A stretch of 64,000 nucleotides of DNA from Bacillota bacterium (GCA_023444055.1 JAEZRV010000045.1:15540-79539), one strand, 5' to 3'; counted from the first letter of the stretch, positions 13,001-19,752 are shown. Notes: a model not told the origin generated them from the sequence alone. Made by a program: numbers and translations.

Positions 13001-16000
13001 GGTTACTCTACATATGCTGCTACTTGCAGGTTACAACATTCTGATTTCAAAATACACTATGCAGGATGATATTATTGTAGGTATACCTGTCGGAGGAAGA
13101 AATCATAACGAACTGAGCAATATAATAGGAATGTTTGTAAATACACTTGCAATAAGGAATCATCCTACGGCAGATAATACCTTCAGACAATTTTTGAGTC
13201 AGGTTAAGAACAGCACTCTGGAAGCGTACCAAAATCAAGATTATCCATTTGAAGAACTAGTCAGCAAGCTCAACATAGTAAGTGGTATGGATCGAAACCC
13301 TGTCTTTGATACTATGTTTACTTTCTGGAATACAGGGGTGAAAAATTTGGATATAGATAGTTTATCAATATCGCCATATGTCATTGACAAGAAGCAATCA
13401 AAGTTCGATTTCTGTTTTAATGCTATCGATATTGATGATAGTGTAAAACTTGTAGTAGAATACTGCACGGACCTCTATAAAAAAGAAACTATGGAAAGGA
13501 TGGGGATACATTTTCAAAACATTTTAAAATGTTTGGTGAATGACCCTAATTTACAAATATGTAATATAAGGATTCTAACAGATAGTGAAAATGTTAAGCT
13601 TCTTGAAGAATTTAATAGTACGGATTATGAATATCCTTATGAAATAACTGCCCAGGAATTGTTTGAGGAGCAGGTAAGAAAGAATCTCGATAAAATTGCA
13701 GTAGTATTTAAAGAACAAGCATTAACTTACGGAGAATTAAACAAAAAGATAAACAAACTCGCTGCTAAGCTTAGGAGAGAGGGGGTAAAGCAAAATACTA
13801 TTGTAGGTATGGTTTTTGATCGTTCTATTGAGATGGTGATAGCTTTGATGAGTGTTATTAAATCTGGTGGAGCCTTCTTACCTATAGATTCTAGTTACCC
13901 GGAAGAACGTATCAGTTACATGCTGCAGGACAGTAATGCAAATGTGATTATCACTCAAAAAAGGCTTAAGAGGTTGGTACCCGATAATAAGAAAATTATA
14001 TTTATTGAGGACGAAAATAACTCTTTAGAAGACGAAAATAATATAGATAACATTAGTAAGCCTGAGAACCTCCTATATATTATATATACATCAGGAACTA
14101 CCGGGAAACCGAAGGGAGTTATGGTAGAACATAGGAGCTTTATAAATTTAACTTATGCATTGAGGAAGGTATATGATTTAGATAATTTGGATACAAGTGT
14201 TCTACAGATGGCAAGCTTTTCATTCGATGTATTTATTTCAAATATATCACGGTCGCTGCTTATTGGTGGAAAGTTGGTTATTTGCCCTGATGAGGTTAAG
14301 ATTGATCTTAATGCACTTTATTTGCTTGTAGAGGAACACCAAATTAACATATTTGAATCTTCTCCAGCTTTGGTTGTGCCTTTTATGGATTATATTTACG
14401 AGAATAAACTTAATATTAGTAGTATGAAATTACTTATTGTTGGTAGTGACACAGTATCTGGTAATGATTTTGAAAGATTAAACGAGAACTTTGGAAGTGG
14501 CTTTAGAATAATAAACAGTTACGGAGTAACTGAGGCTACAATTGATTCGAGCTGTTTTGAGCTGTCTACAGGTAGAATAACTCCTAGTGGAAATGTTCCT
14601 ATAGGGAAGCCGCTTCCAAATACGAAATTCTATATATTAGATCCTCAACAAAATATCCAACCTGTAGGAGTAATAGGAGAACTGTATATCGGTGGAATAG
14701 GAGTGGCCAGAGGATATCTCAATAATAATGAGCTTACAGAAAAGAAGTTTATATGTAATCCATTTAAACCTGGTGAAAGATTATACAGGACAGGGGACTT
14801 GGCAAGATGGCTTTCAGATGGAAACATTGAGTTTATAGGCAGATGTGACAGCCAGGTCAAGATAAGTGGATATAGGGTGGAGTTAGGTGAGATAGAGAAC
14901 AAATTAATTGAGTATGAAATGATTAAAAATGCGGCTGTAATAGTGAAGCTGGATTACAAAGGAATAAAACAAATTTGTGCATTTTATGTATCAGATAATG
15001 TTATCGAAGAAGCTATATTGCGGGAATACCTGTCATCAGAGTTACCATACTATATGGTACCTAGTTTATTTGTATTACTTAAAAAAATTCCATTAACACC
15101 AAATGGAAAAATAGATTATAGGGAACTTGATAAAGTAGATATTGATTTAGAATCAAAGCTTAAATATGAAAAACCTTCAAATGAGATTGAGAGAAAACTT
15201 GTAGAAATTATGCAGGAGGTATTAGAAATTTATGATATAGGCATTAGTGATGATTTTTTCCTTTTAGGCGGTCAATCCATATCAGCAATGAGATTTATAT
15301 CTAAAGCGTCTGCTAGCGGTTTATGTATAAGTATACAGGATTTATATAAGCATAGGACTATAAAAGGGATTTCTCTTAATATGTGTATTAATAATTCTTG
15401 CAGAAATTTATTGAATCCAGAAATAAATAAAATTATTAAAAAGGAAAAATCAGGAGTATTTATAGAAAATACAATCATTAGTGAAAGAAGTGAAATAGAT
15501 AGAGATTTATACTATAATAATAAGATATTAAGCCATCCTTATTTATGCACAGAGTCTCGTCCATTGATTAACATGATTGCAACTGGTAAATTACCAAAGG
15601 TAGATTCAGCTGCTCTTGGCTATCTGGATGATGAATATATTGATATATCAAGCTCAGAGCATGATAAGATAATAGACTATTTCTTTGGAGGAACTCCTAT
15701 TGTTTCAGAGATAAGAGATACTGGTATGGGACGTATAGCATCGATACTCTTACCAATATTTCGGTCAGAACTGTATAGTAATCAGGTTAAGCTGGTATCC
15801 TTAGCAACTGAAGGAATAAAGCTGGCAAATTTATTAGGTGCACGTACAATTTCACTTACCGGGTTGATACCTTCAGCAACTGATTATGGTATAGCAATTA
15901 AACAATTCATTAACGATGGACAAATTGATATTACAACAGGGCATTCAACGACTACTGCAGCGGTTGTATTATCCTTAAAGAGGTTATTGGCTGAGAGTAG

Positions 16001-16724
16001 ACGTGAACTGGCAGACGAACAGGTTTGTATTTTAGGGTTAGGTTCAATTGGAACAGCTGTTTTAAAATTAATGTTAAAAGTCCTTTCTCATCCTCAAAAC
16101 CTTATATTGTGTGATGTTTATGAAAAACGCAATGAACTTCATGAACTATGCAGAAGCTTACAAAATGAGTATGGTTTCAATCTTAATATTGAAGTGGTCT
16201 GTGTTAATGATGGCGTGGAAATACCTGAGAAAATATATCAGTCTTCATTAATAGTTGGTGCTACCAATGTTCCGGAAATACTCGATATTGACAAAATAAG
16301 ACCGGGAACGATGATTATAGATGACTCAGCTCCACATTGCTTTTCTATTGAAAAGGCTTTACAGAGATTAAAAGAATATAAGGATATTTTATTTACTGAA
16401 GGAGGTATTATTGAGACTCCTGATGCTATACATAAGACTGTTTATTGGCCTAAAGGATTAGACAGTATAATGCCCTTAAGGTATAAAGACTACTTAGCAA
16501 ATTATCGTGAAAGAGAGATTACCGGGTGTATTTTATCGAGTATTTTAACAGAGCACAATAAATTAATTACACCTTCGGTTGGGTCAGTAAATGCTAATGA
16601 CTGTATAGAGTGTTACAGATATCTGACTGAGATGGGCTATTGCGGCGCAAGATTACATTGCGAAAATATTATAATTGAAAATGAATTGATTGAATACTTT
16701 AGTAGCAATTTTGGAAAAAAGTGA
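1068..16724 (+). CDS. Hybrid AT-less polyketide synthase / three-module NRPS with AAR-like terminal reductase
   Basis: The start is ATG 1068, with AAAAGGA 7 nt upstream; the protein is about 5218 residues. Domains by residue: KS 38-460 (Cys207 in DTACSS; ETHSTGT and NTGHL histidines); an AT-less linker ending in a YPFQKN-type motif; DH about 660-940 (HRIMDLPVIP, with Asp where Gly is usual; DVAVN where DxxxQ/H is usual); KR about 1185-1390 (TGGTGAIG, catalytic SS and Tyr in QGDYTAANSY); ACP (Ser1509 in GGNS); C1 (HHIVTDG at 1695); A1; PCP (Ser2603 in GGDS); C2 (HHIVLDG at 2809); A2 (Asn3341 in place of the Asp that binds the amino group); PCP (Ser3693); C3 (HHIIFDG at 3873); A3; PCP (Ser4737); terminal reductase about 4865-5218. 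Codes read against GrsA: A1 DVANFALVYK (alanine-like, weak), A3 DVSEIGSIDK (one change from the ornithine code DVGEIGSIDK). No AT, loading domain, thioesterase or phosphopantetheinyl transferase is nearby, so malonyl supply and priming must come in trans. Product unknown. Confidence 0.93.
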   Translation: MQSIKNYIYEQVAANKLPVNDAAKMLREFHESLNNIEDDIAIIGMSGKFPMARNLDEYWENLENGVDCVSKFPDNRREYMDFHLPQVLKPGDNPYKVQGFLDDIDKFDASFFNMTPAEANLVEPSQRLLLQTIWEAIEDAGLGGDKLYGHKAGVYVGRATLGESTYMEFLNDFDMVAFTGSVNAITASRISYFLNLKGMSLVVDTACSSGLVALHLASQSLKNKECEVAIVGGVSLNLFPLKEHSLDLLESSDSTLRPFDGKANGTVWGEGICAVIIKPLGKAILDGDNIHAIIKGSACNNDGASNGITAPNPIAQEELLVKLWDKTKVNPQTISYIETHSTGTPIGDPVEVRALTNAFRKFTDKKQFCGIGTVKANTGHLIASSGLAALIKVVLSFKHKKIPKTINFEQINPYINLQESPLYVVDKLNKWEKEGQPRRAGVSSFGLSGTNCHVILEEAPELDNTAEPCGGVMYIMTISAKNEQVLKDLLNSYREFGEKDESSRLEDICYTANTGRGHYSYRIALIVKNKEDLFEKIKSILERELSDINDKFVYYSHARIAASAEPIAQNWNITESKNKELTKKATEMVNEFIATSMNNAEIAQEICMLYVKGSSIEWNSLYKERKVRRISLPVYPFQKNKCWIPDVRKKMPASVKEKERKALHPLIDMCLAESLEQDIYLTLFKPEKHWVMEEHRIMDLPVIPGTAYIEMAFWIGEIYYPGKTLELKDVSFILPAVYREPEALEVQTIVKKCKDFLEFIITSKKSNEDEGSKSRWDEHVRGRIQPVKSEKPSTINIEEIIKGCGRKETGIDLNKITNGMIKFGPKWDNCQRLHIGNNIAIAEMILNEANREDAHEYLLHPSLMDVAVNVACFYTLNDKYLPMSYGSMKIYSTIPARFYSLITRKDNTGSNTEIVTYDIVLVDQMGEILVEIFDYSLKKINGLEKFLVKDNLFSVLKWIPLDIERETQVKKKNGTILILNDQNGMSKKLAENFEYSGNKVIQVGLGRRFERLGDNSYIIRGTESDYDKLFEEISSENVSQILHMFSITGRNDNETVEELEDEIKIGAYSLFYLTRSMLKKGNIDTMDIVLVTENTYEVTGVEKNLKPANAALIGLGKTVSNEYVNLRCRSVDIDSNTETKTLVAEFELSESCYMTAYRDGRRYVEEVDGLNIEKVEKHRLEVRDTGVYIITGGTGAIGLEASRYLASKNRVNLALVNRSKMVEREEWDGILERGENVKLCNILKVIRDIEAEGSVVSCYSADVSKLDEMKALIEGLRAKYGRINGIIHSAGIAGDGFIIQKDEEVFNTVIRPKIYGTWIMDRLTREDKLDFYVMFSSVASLIGVPGQGDYTAANSYMDAFEAYRNSLGLQTMTINWPAWKEVGMAVDYRANTDTVFKAISTKLAMELFDNVMNMKIKRVVIGEWNYGSEIIDYLPLRFSSRLKAHMVKMTNKLELSAVEVKNVTDMCLKGRKDDKYTDTEIKIGQIWSEVLGYNEINIYDNLFALGGNSIIAMKLLNSINESMEITISVSEIFNYMNIAELAKFIDQKTSKDTAPGAEHVTIIPAVSAGYYPVSSEQKRLYVLHCLAPDSVNYNVSMVMVIEGKIELSYIEEVFEKLIQRHDALRTYFQLVDGNVVQRVLDNISLKIEYQEDDEGKIDDIIRGFIRPFDLGEAPLYRAKLVRAADEKYYLILDSHHIVTDGSSAGILISELFTLVSRKSLPELRLQYKDYAVWQNSVSGLNAIKSHEEFWLNELSGDIPVLNIPLDCPRPAVRNFEGKVLEFVLDKDLTLKLKKISSDSNTTLFVTLLAAYNVLLWKYTGQEDIIVGSPVRGRVHADLENVIGMFVNTLPIRSYPVGDKSFEVFLKEVKERVLKMLENQIYRFEELVEKLELTRDTSRDPLFDTMFVFQNIGKGIEITDAGMQLIEKELDDLKFYTYKFDRKTSKYDITLEIIERNEQLVCYIEYCTKLFKEETIQRMIGHFKNVVIEISDNPSVILSDIEMLSASEKEKLFGFNNTLPGNSEYQSICEIFEEQVKKRPDNIAVVFQYKHLTYMDLDERVNQLANYLIEVHKIENGTLVGILMERSELVIISILGILKAGGAYVPIDTGYPEERMKLIIDDADIGIVISTHEHISVLDRLQIQCKSFHTYLCMDTGNIDLIEKDEQRKEKSTINEKSKYQHGNKALEKQPKELLRTPLKPLDTAYVIYTSGSTGKPKGVMVGHGSVINILMALQEEYPLIETDSFLFKTTYTFDVSVAELFGCFLGGGKLVVLPRGEEKEPEGILKAVEEYDITHINFVPSMLSVFINYLSQKDACIVQKLKYIFAAGEALSAEIANRFYNLVKDVRLVNLYGPTESTVYATRYSLEYSTQYMNVSIGKAFKNIQAFVLDKHNKMQPVGVPGELYLGGRGVAIGYVNNIKLTNEKFIPNPFVPGERIYKTGDLVRWLEDGNLEFLGRIDNQVKIRGYRIEPEEIEAQLLKYMTVRDATVVAYTDENGDKYLCAYIVCDSEQKEENIRSFLVSRLPNYMIPKYIILMERLPLSVNGKVDRKSLPRPQNSIIDRLVDYVSPRDEVEEIIAGVWGEVLGLKQVGINYDFFEIGGDSIKAIQISAKLRKYGLKLDIKDLFRYHRISELRSYIVSDVEYLHERGEYLTDSKVVEHIKEQLNIPNIDIKAVYDLTPMQEGMLFHSLMTRDEWAYYDQYEIRINGNIDMSIFKESWNTVVSRHDILRTVFWCKNTDKPKQVVLKEVGEKFYFEDISNLDKSEIESYICDFKNSDIKNKFDLFREPAMRISMLKVGEQSYVVLWYFHHIVLDGWSQGVLIDELLQVYSCKLKGTPLYMGNPYPFANYIDWVNQKNQDEAREYWNRYLEEYQSLASIPKVSIEQENSNYEFKKFNFYIDKEYTLLLEDIAEKNCVTLNIVFQTMWGILLQKYNNTDDVVFGAVVSGRSPEIEGIESIVGLLINTIPVRIKCKDTQTLSEVLRQIQEDSLKSKDHEYFPLYEIQNDHTLKGDLLDHIIVFQNFPMNNSRRGKVFEDFFVTDINTVDQTSFDLNIMVIPEEGLNVIFKYNAYVYDMDFLEDVACNFRQIIKLISRKSDITLKELKALINHDASRILMDFNEDLNDLRSLYYKSRIVIESTIQDQLRTSFQKYSDKIAIEYGDKVLTYYELDSKSSIIAGWIIKENLAKGTHIGILLDSKIELIFTIIGILKAGCVFVPLDSNYPDHRLRAMASTSELKIILTDIRNLDRIEDILIDCSEVVGGKLICDIVEASSQKSDVILPENLYTADDKIYIYFTSGTTGVPKAIIGRNRGLLHFVCWETNTIGIDESFRVSQLTSPGFNAYLRDVFVPLCSGGTICIPESREIILESDSLVNWVEKSGVRLVHCTPSLFRLINSVSLTPNSLKNVEYVLMAGERIIPKELEHWYAVFGDRIQLVNLYGSTETTMVKLFYFIDETDAKRRIIPAGKPMKGAKVIVVDDNFNVCPVGGIGEILIRTPYRTFGYYKSQEMNKDKFIPNPFCNNPEDILYRTGDLGRILPDGELECICRMDRQVKIRGARVEISDIENTLMSFGGVKACAVAANEDKKGIKYLCAYILLENTDEKPLLTDVRNFMAKNLPDYMIPQFFRIVDKIPFTQNGKVDYDALPKPEDIITEELLVPRDEIEEEMASIWCEILEVESIGINQNFLQVGGHSLNMMTLISKINQKFGVKISLEQLFTNPTIEAISDYIRSSKRDAFKSIQPVEKRVYYPLSFAQKRMFILSQFEGQSTNYNISEAFIINGKFDFMECKEAFRSLINRHESLRTSFDMIDGEPVQYVHDEVDFDIEYEEIDGQDLNTSITAFIRPFVLKNVPLIRIGVYKITDTKNVLVLDAHHIIFDGLSFNVAIKDFVSLYKSHALPLLKIHYKDFSVWQNDLLLKGIIKKQEEYWLNKLGGDIPVLNMSTDYPRPAIQSFNGDKFEMDISKELTGRLKSLALNEGVTLHMLLLAGYNILISKYTMQDDIIVGIPVGGRNHNELSNIIGMFVNTLAIRNHPTADNTFRQFLSQVKNSTLEAYQNQDYPFEELVSKLNIVSGMDRNPVFDTMFTFWNTGVKNLDIDSLSISPYVIDKKQSKFDFCFNAIDIDDSVKLVVEYCTDLYKKETMERMGIHFQNILKCLVNDPNLQICNIRILTDSENVKLLEEFNSTDYEYPYEITAQELFEEQVRKNLDKIAVVFKEQALTYGELNKKINKLAAKLRREGVKQNTIVGMVFDRSIEMVIALMSVIKSGGAFLPIDSSYPEERISYMLQDSNANVIITQKRLKRLVPDNKKIIFIEDENNSLEDENNIDNISKPENLLYIIYTSGTTGKPKGVMVEHRSFINLTYALRKVYDLDNLDTSVLQMASFSFDVFISNISRSLLIGGKLVICPDEVKIDLNALYLLVEEHQINIFESSPALVVPFMDYIYENKLNISSMKLLIVGSDTVSGNDFERLNENFGSGFRIINSYGVTEATIDSSCFELSTGRITPSGNVPIGKPLPNTKFYILDPQQNIQPVGVIGELYIGGIGVARGYLNNNELTEKKFICNPFKPGERLYRTGDLARWLSDGNIEFIGRCDSQVKISGYRVELGEIENKLIEYEMIKNAAVIVKLDYKGIKQICAFYVSDNVIEEAILREYLSSELPYYMVPSLFVLLKKIPLTPNGKIDYRELDKVDIDLESKLKYEKPSNEIERKLVEIMQEVLEIYDIGISDDFFLLGGQSISAMRFISKASASGLCISIQDLYKHRTIKGISLNMCINNSCRNLLNPEINKIIKKEKSGVFIENTIISERSEIDRDLYYNNKILSHPYLCTESRPLINMIATGKLPKVDSAALGYLDDEYIDISSSEHDKIIDYFFGGTPIVSEIRDTGMGRIASILLPIFRSELYSNQVKLVSLATEGIKLANLLGARTISLTGLIPSATDYGIAIKQFINDGQIDITTGHSTTTAAVVLSLKRLLAESRRELADEQVCILGLGSIGTAVLKLMLKVLSHPQNLILCDVYEKRNELHELCRSLQNEYGFNLNIEVVCVNDGVEIPEKIYQSSLIVGATNVPEILDIDKIRPGTMIIDDSAPHCFSIEKALQRLKEYKDILFTEGGIIETPDAIHKTVYWPKGLDSIMPLRYKDYLANYREREITGCILSSILTEHNKLITPSVGSVNANDCIECYRYLTEMGYCGARLHCENIIIENELIEYFSSNFGKK
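15650..16724 (+). other. C-terminal acyl-ACP-reductase-like (AAR) release domain of the PKS/NRPS
   Basis: After the last carrier protein the chain is neither a thioesterase nor a standard SDR thioester reductase. From memory of the Synechococcus AAR sequence it lines up in order: LTGLIPSATDYG (AAR: LGGFTSIIFE), ITTGHSTTTAAVV (AAR: FTTGNTHTAYVI), the Rossmann turn LGLGSIGTAV near residue 4990 (AAR: VGATGDIGSAV), a GATNVPEILD / MIIDDSAPH segment, EGGIIETPD (AAR: NGGVVEH), and Cys5154 in REITGCILSS (AAR: RQMFACFAEA, which holds its acyl-thioester cysteine Cys294). The expected role is NAD(P)H-dependent reduction of the carrier-bound thioester to an aldehyde. Homology is a by-eye judgement; activity is inference. 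Confidence 0.7.
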
Positions 16725-16736
16725 TTTTTCTAGGTG

Positions 16737-16757
16737 AGGGACACTTAATGCGTCCCT
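16737..16757 (+). terminator. Weak hairpin after the PKS/NRPS
   Basis: AGGGAC (16737-16742) pairs with GTCCCT (16752-16757) around a 9-nt loop, just after the stop codon. No clear U-tract follows, so it may be an RNA-stabilising hairpin or a weak terminator. Confidence 0.35.
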
Positions 16758-16870
16758 TAACATAGTACAAACTGCTATAATATTGTTGATAATAATTTTA
16801 ATATAACTATACTAAAATTGAAAAATTTCATACATACTGGTATCATCATAATAGATGATATATATATAGG

Positions 16871-17031
16871 TTTAAGTTTTTACAGTAGGTAAATATAAAG
16901 AAAATTGTAGCTGAGTTAGAACTTTGGATAACATGCTTGAGTTTTTTCATTAGGTAAATGTAAAGACAACAGACAGCGTGTGACAAGTTTGACGCAATTG
17001 ACTTAAGTTTTTACAATAGATAAATATAAAG
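16871..17031 (+). repeat. Three 30-bp direct repeats in the leader of the Tet/NYN gene
   Basis: Three related 30-mers start at 16871, 16936 and 17002 (spacing 65 and 66). The shared pattern is (C/T)TT(A/G)AG, a T-run, then TAG(G/A)TAAAT(A/G)TAAAG. The sequences between them are unrelated. The third copy ends in ATAAAGG, which is the likely ribosome site of the gene at 17046. No promoter geometry fits inside a unit. The function is unknown; regulator binding or an RNA leader element is possible. Confidence 0.7.
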
Positions 17032-17045
17032 GATATAACCAGTAT

Positions 17046-19700
17046 ATGGGAAAAATAGTCGTTGGAATATTAGCACATGTAGATGCAGGTAAAACAACAT
17101 TATCAGAGAGTTTGCTTTATCTAAGCGGTAAAATAGGAAAATTGGGCAGGGTGGACAACAAGGATGCTTATTTAGATACCTTTGAATTGGAAAAGACAAG
17201 AGGAATAACTATTTTCTCTAAGCAGGCTCTTTTTGAAATAGGGAATACACAGATTACCTTAATGGATACTCCTGGACATGTAGACTTTTCGGCTGAAATG
17301 GAAAGAACACTCCAGGTTCTTGATTATGCTATTTTAGTAATAAGCGGTGCAGACGGAGTCCAGGGGCATACGAAAACTTTATGGCATCTGCTTGATATGT
17401 ATCAGATTCCTGTTTTTGTATTTGTCAATAAAATGGATCAAAGTGGCACAGATAAGGAAAAATTAATAAATGAAATAAAAAGGCAGCTTGATGAAGGCTG
17501 TATTGAATTTGTACAAGCTAAGACTGAAGATTTTTATGAACAATTGGCGATGTGCGATGAAACCCTTATGGAGGCATATTTGAAAGCAGGGTTTTTAGAA
17601 ACAGAGTTAATTAAAAAAGCTATCAGGAAGCGTAAAGTATATCCGTGTTTTTTTGGCTCAGCCTTAAAATTACAAGGGGTAGAAGAATTTATGCAGGGTA
17701 TAGAATTGTATGCCATGGCACCTGACTATTCACATGATTTTGGTGCTAAGATTTTTAAGATAACAAGAGATAATCAAGGCAACCGTTTAACATACATGAA
17801 GGTTACTGGTGGAAAGTTAAAAGTAAGAGATGTCTTAACAAATGGGACATGGGAAGAAAAAGTAAATCAAATTCGTATATATTCAGGGCAGAGATACGAG
17901 GCAGTTAGTGAGATTGAAGCAGGCTCTATATGCGCAGTAACAGGACTCAGCCAAACTATGCCAGGAGAAGGGCTAGGGATAGAGGAGGCTTCATCTGCAC
18001 CAGAATTGGAACCTGTTTTGTTTTATAGGATTATACTTCCGGAAGGCTGCGACCCAAGAGTGATGATTCCTAAACTGCGCCAGATTGAAGAAGAAGAGCC
18101 AGAGCTCCATATTGTATGGGATGAGCAGTTGCAGGAAATTCAAGTTCAGATAATGGGAGAAGTACAAATAGAAATTCTCCAGAGTCTGATACAAAGCCGA
18201 TTTGGAGTTACGGTGACATTTGATCAAGGAAGGGTTGTTTATAAAGAGACAATAGCAGATACGGTTGAGGGAGTAGGGCATTTTGAACCTTTAAGGCATT
18301 ATGCAGAGGTCCACCTGCTGTTAGAACCGGATGAGCCAGGAAGCGGGCTGATTTTTGGGACAGTTTGCAGCGAGGATTTGTTGAGTAAAAACTGGCAAAG
18401 GCTTATTTTAACTCATCTGAGAGAAAAAACTCATAAAGGGGTTTTAACAGGTTCAGCCATTGCAGATATGAAAATTACTTTAGTTTCGGGAAGAGCGCAT
18501 AATAAGCATACTGAAGGCGGTGACTTCAGAGAGGCCACATATCGTGCAGTACGTCAGGGTCTAATGGAGGCAGAGTCAAAATTGCTAGAGCCTTATTATT
18601 CCTTCCAGTTGGAATTACCTGAGAAAATGGTTGGAAGAGCTATGGCAGATATTGAGAATATGTGCGGGACCTGTGAAATAACGCAGACAGATGGAAATAT
18701 GGCTGTTCTTGTTGGAAGTGCTCCTGTTACCACCATGAAAAATTACCAAATGGAGGTAGTGGCCTATACCAAGGGGCTTGGTAGACTGTTTTGCAGCCTT
18801 AAAGGATATGAACAATGCCATAATCAAGCAGAAGTCATTGAACGTATCGGATATGATTCGGAAAGAGATATCAGTAGTCCCAGCAGTTCTGTATTTTGTT
18901 CGAATGGTGCAGGATTTTTGGTGGATTGGGATAAAGTTAAGGATTATATGCATGTGGAAAGCTTTTTTAGTGGAAAAGAAGATTTTGCTGGAGAAACAAC
19001 CCCAAGCCTACCATCATATGTAGAAGAACAGTATATTAGTCCAGATGAGATCGGGCATATTTTCAATAAAACATTTTATGCAAACCAAGGTAAGAAGTCT
19101 ACCTGGAAAAGAAGCAGAATACCTAGTAGAAGTTATGATGAACCTATTAGGATTAATTATGTTGCTAGGCAAAAAGAGGTTGAAGAAGAGTATCTCCTTG
19201 TGGATGCATATAATATTATTTTTGCATGGGATGAACTAAAAGAACTTGCAGATAAAAATATGGACGGTGCCAGAATTAAGTTGCTTGATACTCTAAGTAA
19301 TTATCAAGGAATTCGGAAATGTGAGATTATAGTTGTGTTTGATGCTTATCGTGTTCAGGGGCATCAAGAAGAAGTGATTGATTATCATAATATCCGTATG
19401 GTATACACCAAGGAGGCGCAAACAGCCGATCAGTATATAGAAAAATTTGCTTATGACAATAAGAAAAAATATAAGATAACAGTTGCAACGTCTGACGGAT
19501 TACAGCAGATTATTATTAGGGGAGCAGGAGGGGCTTTACTGTCTGCCAGAGAGCTAAAGGCCGATATAGACATGGCTAATGTACAAATTATGCAAAAACA
19601 TCAGGATATGCAGGAAGGAAGCCGCAATTATCTAAGTAATTCCTTGTCTACAGAAGCAAAACAGCATATGGAAAAACTTATTAAAGAAGAAAGAGATTAG
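17046..19700 (+). CDS. Tet(M)-like ribosomal translational GTPase fused to YacP/Rae1-like NYN ribonuclease domain
   Basis: The protein has 884 residues, against about 640 for Tet(M)/Tet(O). The N-terminal ~690 residues form an EF-G-like GTPase: G1 AHVDAGKTT, switch RGITIFS, G3 DTPGHVDF, G4 NKMD, then the later EF-G/Tet domains (GRAHNKHTEGGDF and LKGY segments). Residues about 715-870 are an NYN/PIN-like domain of the YacP (Rae1) type with its acidic sites: LLVDAYNIIFAW, VVFDAYR, QTADQYIE, VATSDGLQQ and SARELKADI. The Bacillus subtilis Rae1 protein cleaves mRNA in the ribosomal A site, the place Tet proteins bind, so the fusion suggests ribosome rescue or protection coupled to mRNA cleavage (inference). 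The start ATG 17046 has AAAGG about 13 nt upstream, rather far. It stands alone between the PKS/NRPS and a GntR operon. Self-protection against the neighbouring product is possible but unproven; tetracycline resistance should not be assumed. Confidence 0.85.
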   Translation: MGKIVVGILAHVDAGKTTLSESLLYLSGKIGKLGRVDNKDAYLDTFELEKTRGITIFSKQALFEIGNTQITLMDTPGHVDFSAEMERTLQVLDYAILVISGADGVQGHTKTLWHLLDMYQIPVFVFVNKMDQSGTDKEKLINEIKRQLDEGCIEFVQAKTEDFYEQLAMCDETLMEAYLKAGFLETELIKKAIRKRKVYPCFFGSALKLQGVEEFMQGIELYAMAPDYSHDFGAKIFKITRDNQGNRLTYMKVTGGKLKVRDVLTNGTWEEKVNQIRIYSGQRYEAVSEIEAGSICAVTGLSQTMPGEGLGIEEASSAPELEPVLFYRIILPEGCDPRVMIPKLRQIEEEEPELHIVWDEQLQEIQVQIMGEVQIEILQSLIQSRFGVTVTFDQGRVVYKETIADTVEGVGHFEPLRHYAEVHLLLEPDEPGSGLIFGTVCSEDLLSKNWQRLILTHLREKTHKGVLTGSAIADMKITLVSGRAHNKHTEGGDFREATYRAVRQGLMEAESKLLEPYYSFQLELPEKMVGRAMADIENMCGTCEITQTDGNMAVLVGSAPVTTMKNYQMEVVAYTKGLGRLFCSLKGYEQCHNQAEVIERIGYDSERDISSPSSSVFCSNGAGFLVDWDKVKDYMHVESFFSGKEDFAGETTPSLPSYVEEQYISPDEIGHIFNKTFYANQGKKSTWKRSRIPSRSYDEPIRINYVARQKEVEEEYLLVDAYNIIFAWDELKELADKNMDGARIKLLDTLSNYQGIRKCEIIVVFDAYRVQGHQEEVIDYHNIRMVYTKEAQTADQYIEKFAYDNKKKYKITVATSDGLQQIIIRGAGGALLSARELKADIDMANVQIMQKHQDMQEGSRNYLSNSLSTEAKQHMEKLIKEERD

Positions 19701-19752
19701 TAATGTACCATCTTCCAGACGGAAGTAAAGAAAATGACTAATAATCGAACAG

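Noticed and set aside
16871..17031. Reading the three leader repeats as promoters
   Set aside because: Within a unit, TTTACA-like and TATAAA-like boxes are only about 9 bases apart.
18615..19239. Several 60-110-residue frames inside the Tet/NYN gene
   Set aside because: They are alternative-frame shadows with no ribosome sites or family motifs.
17046..19700. Straight call as tetracycline resistance gene tet(M)
   Set aside because: The GTPase half is similar, but the protein is 240 residues longer with a nuclease domain and diverges in the late domains; resistance is unproven.
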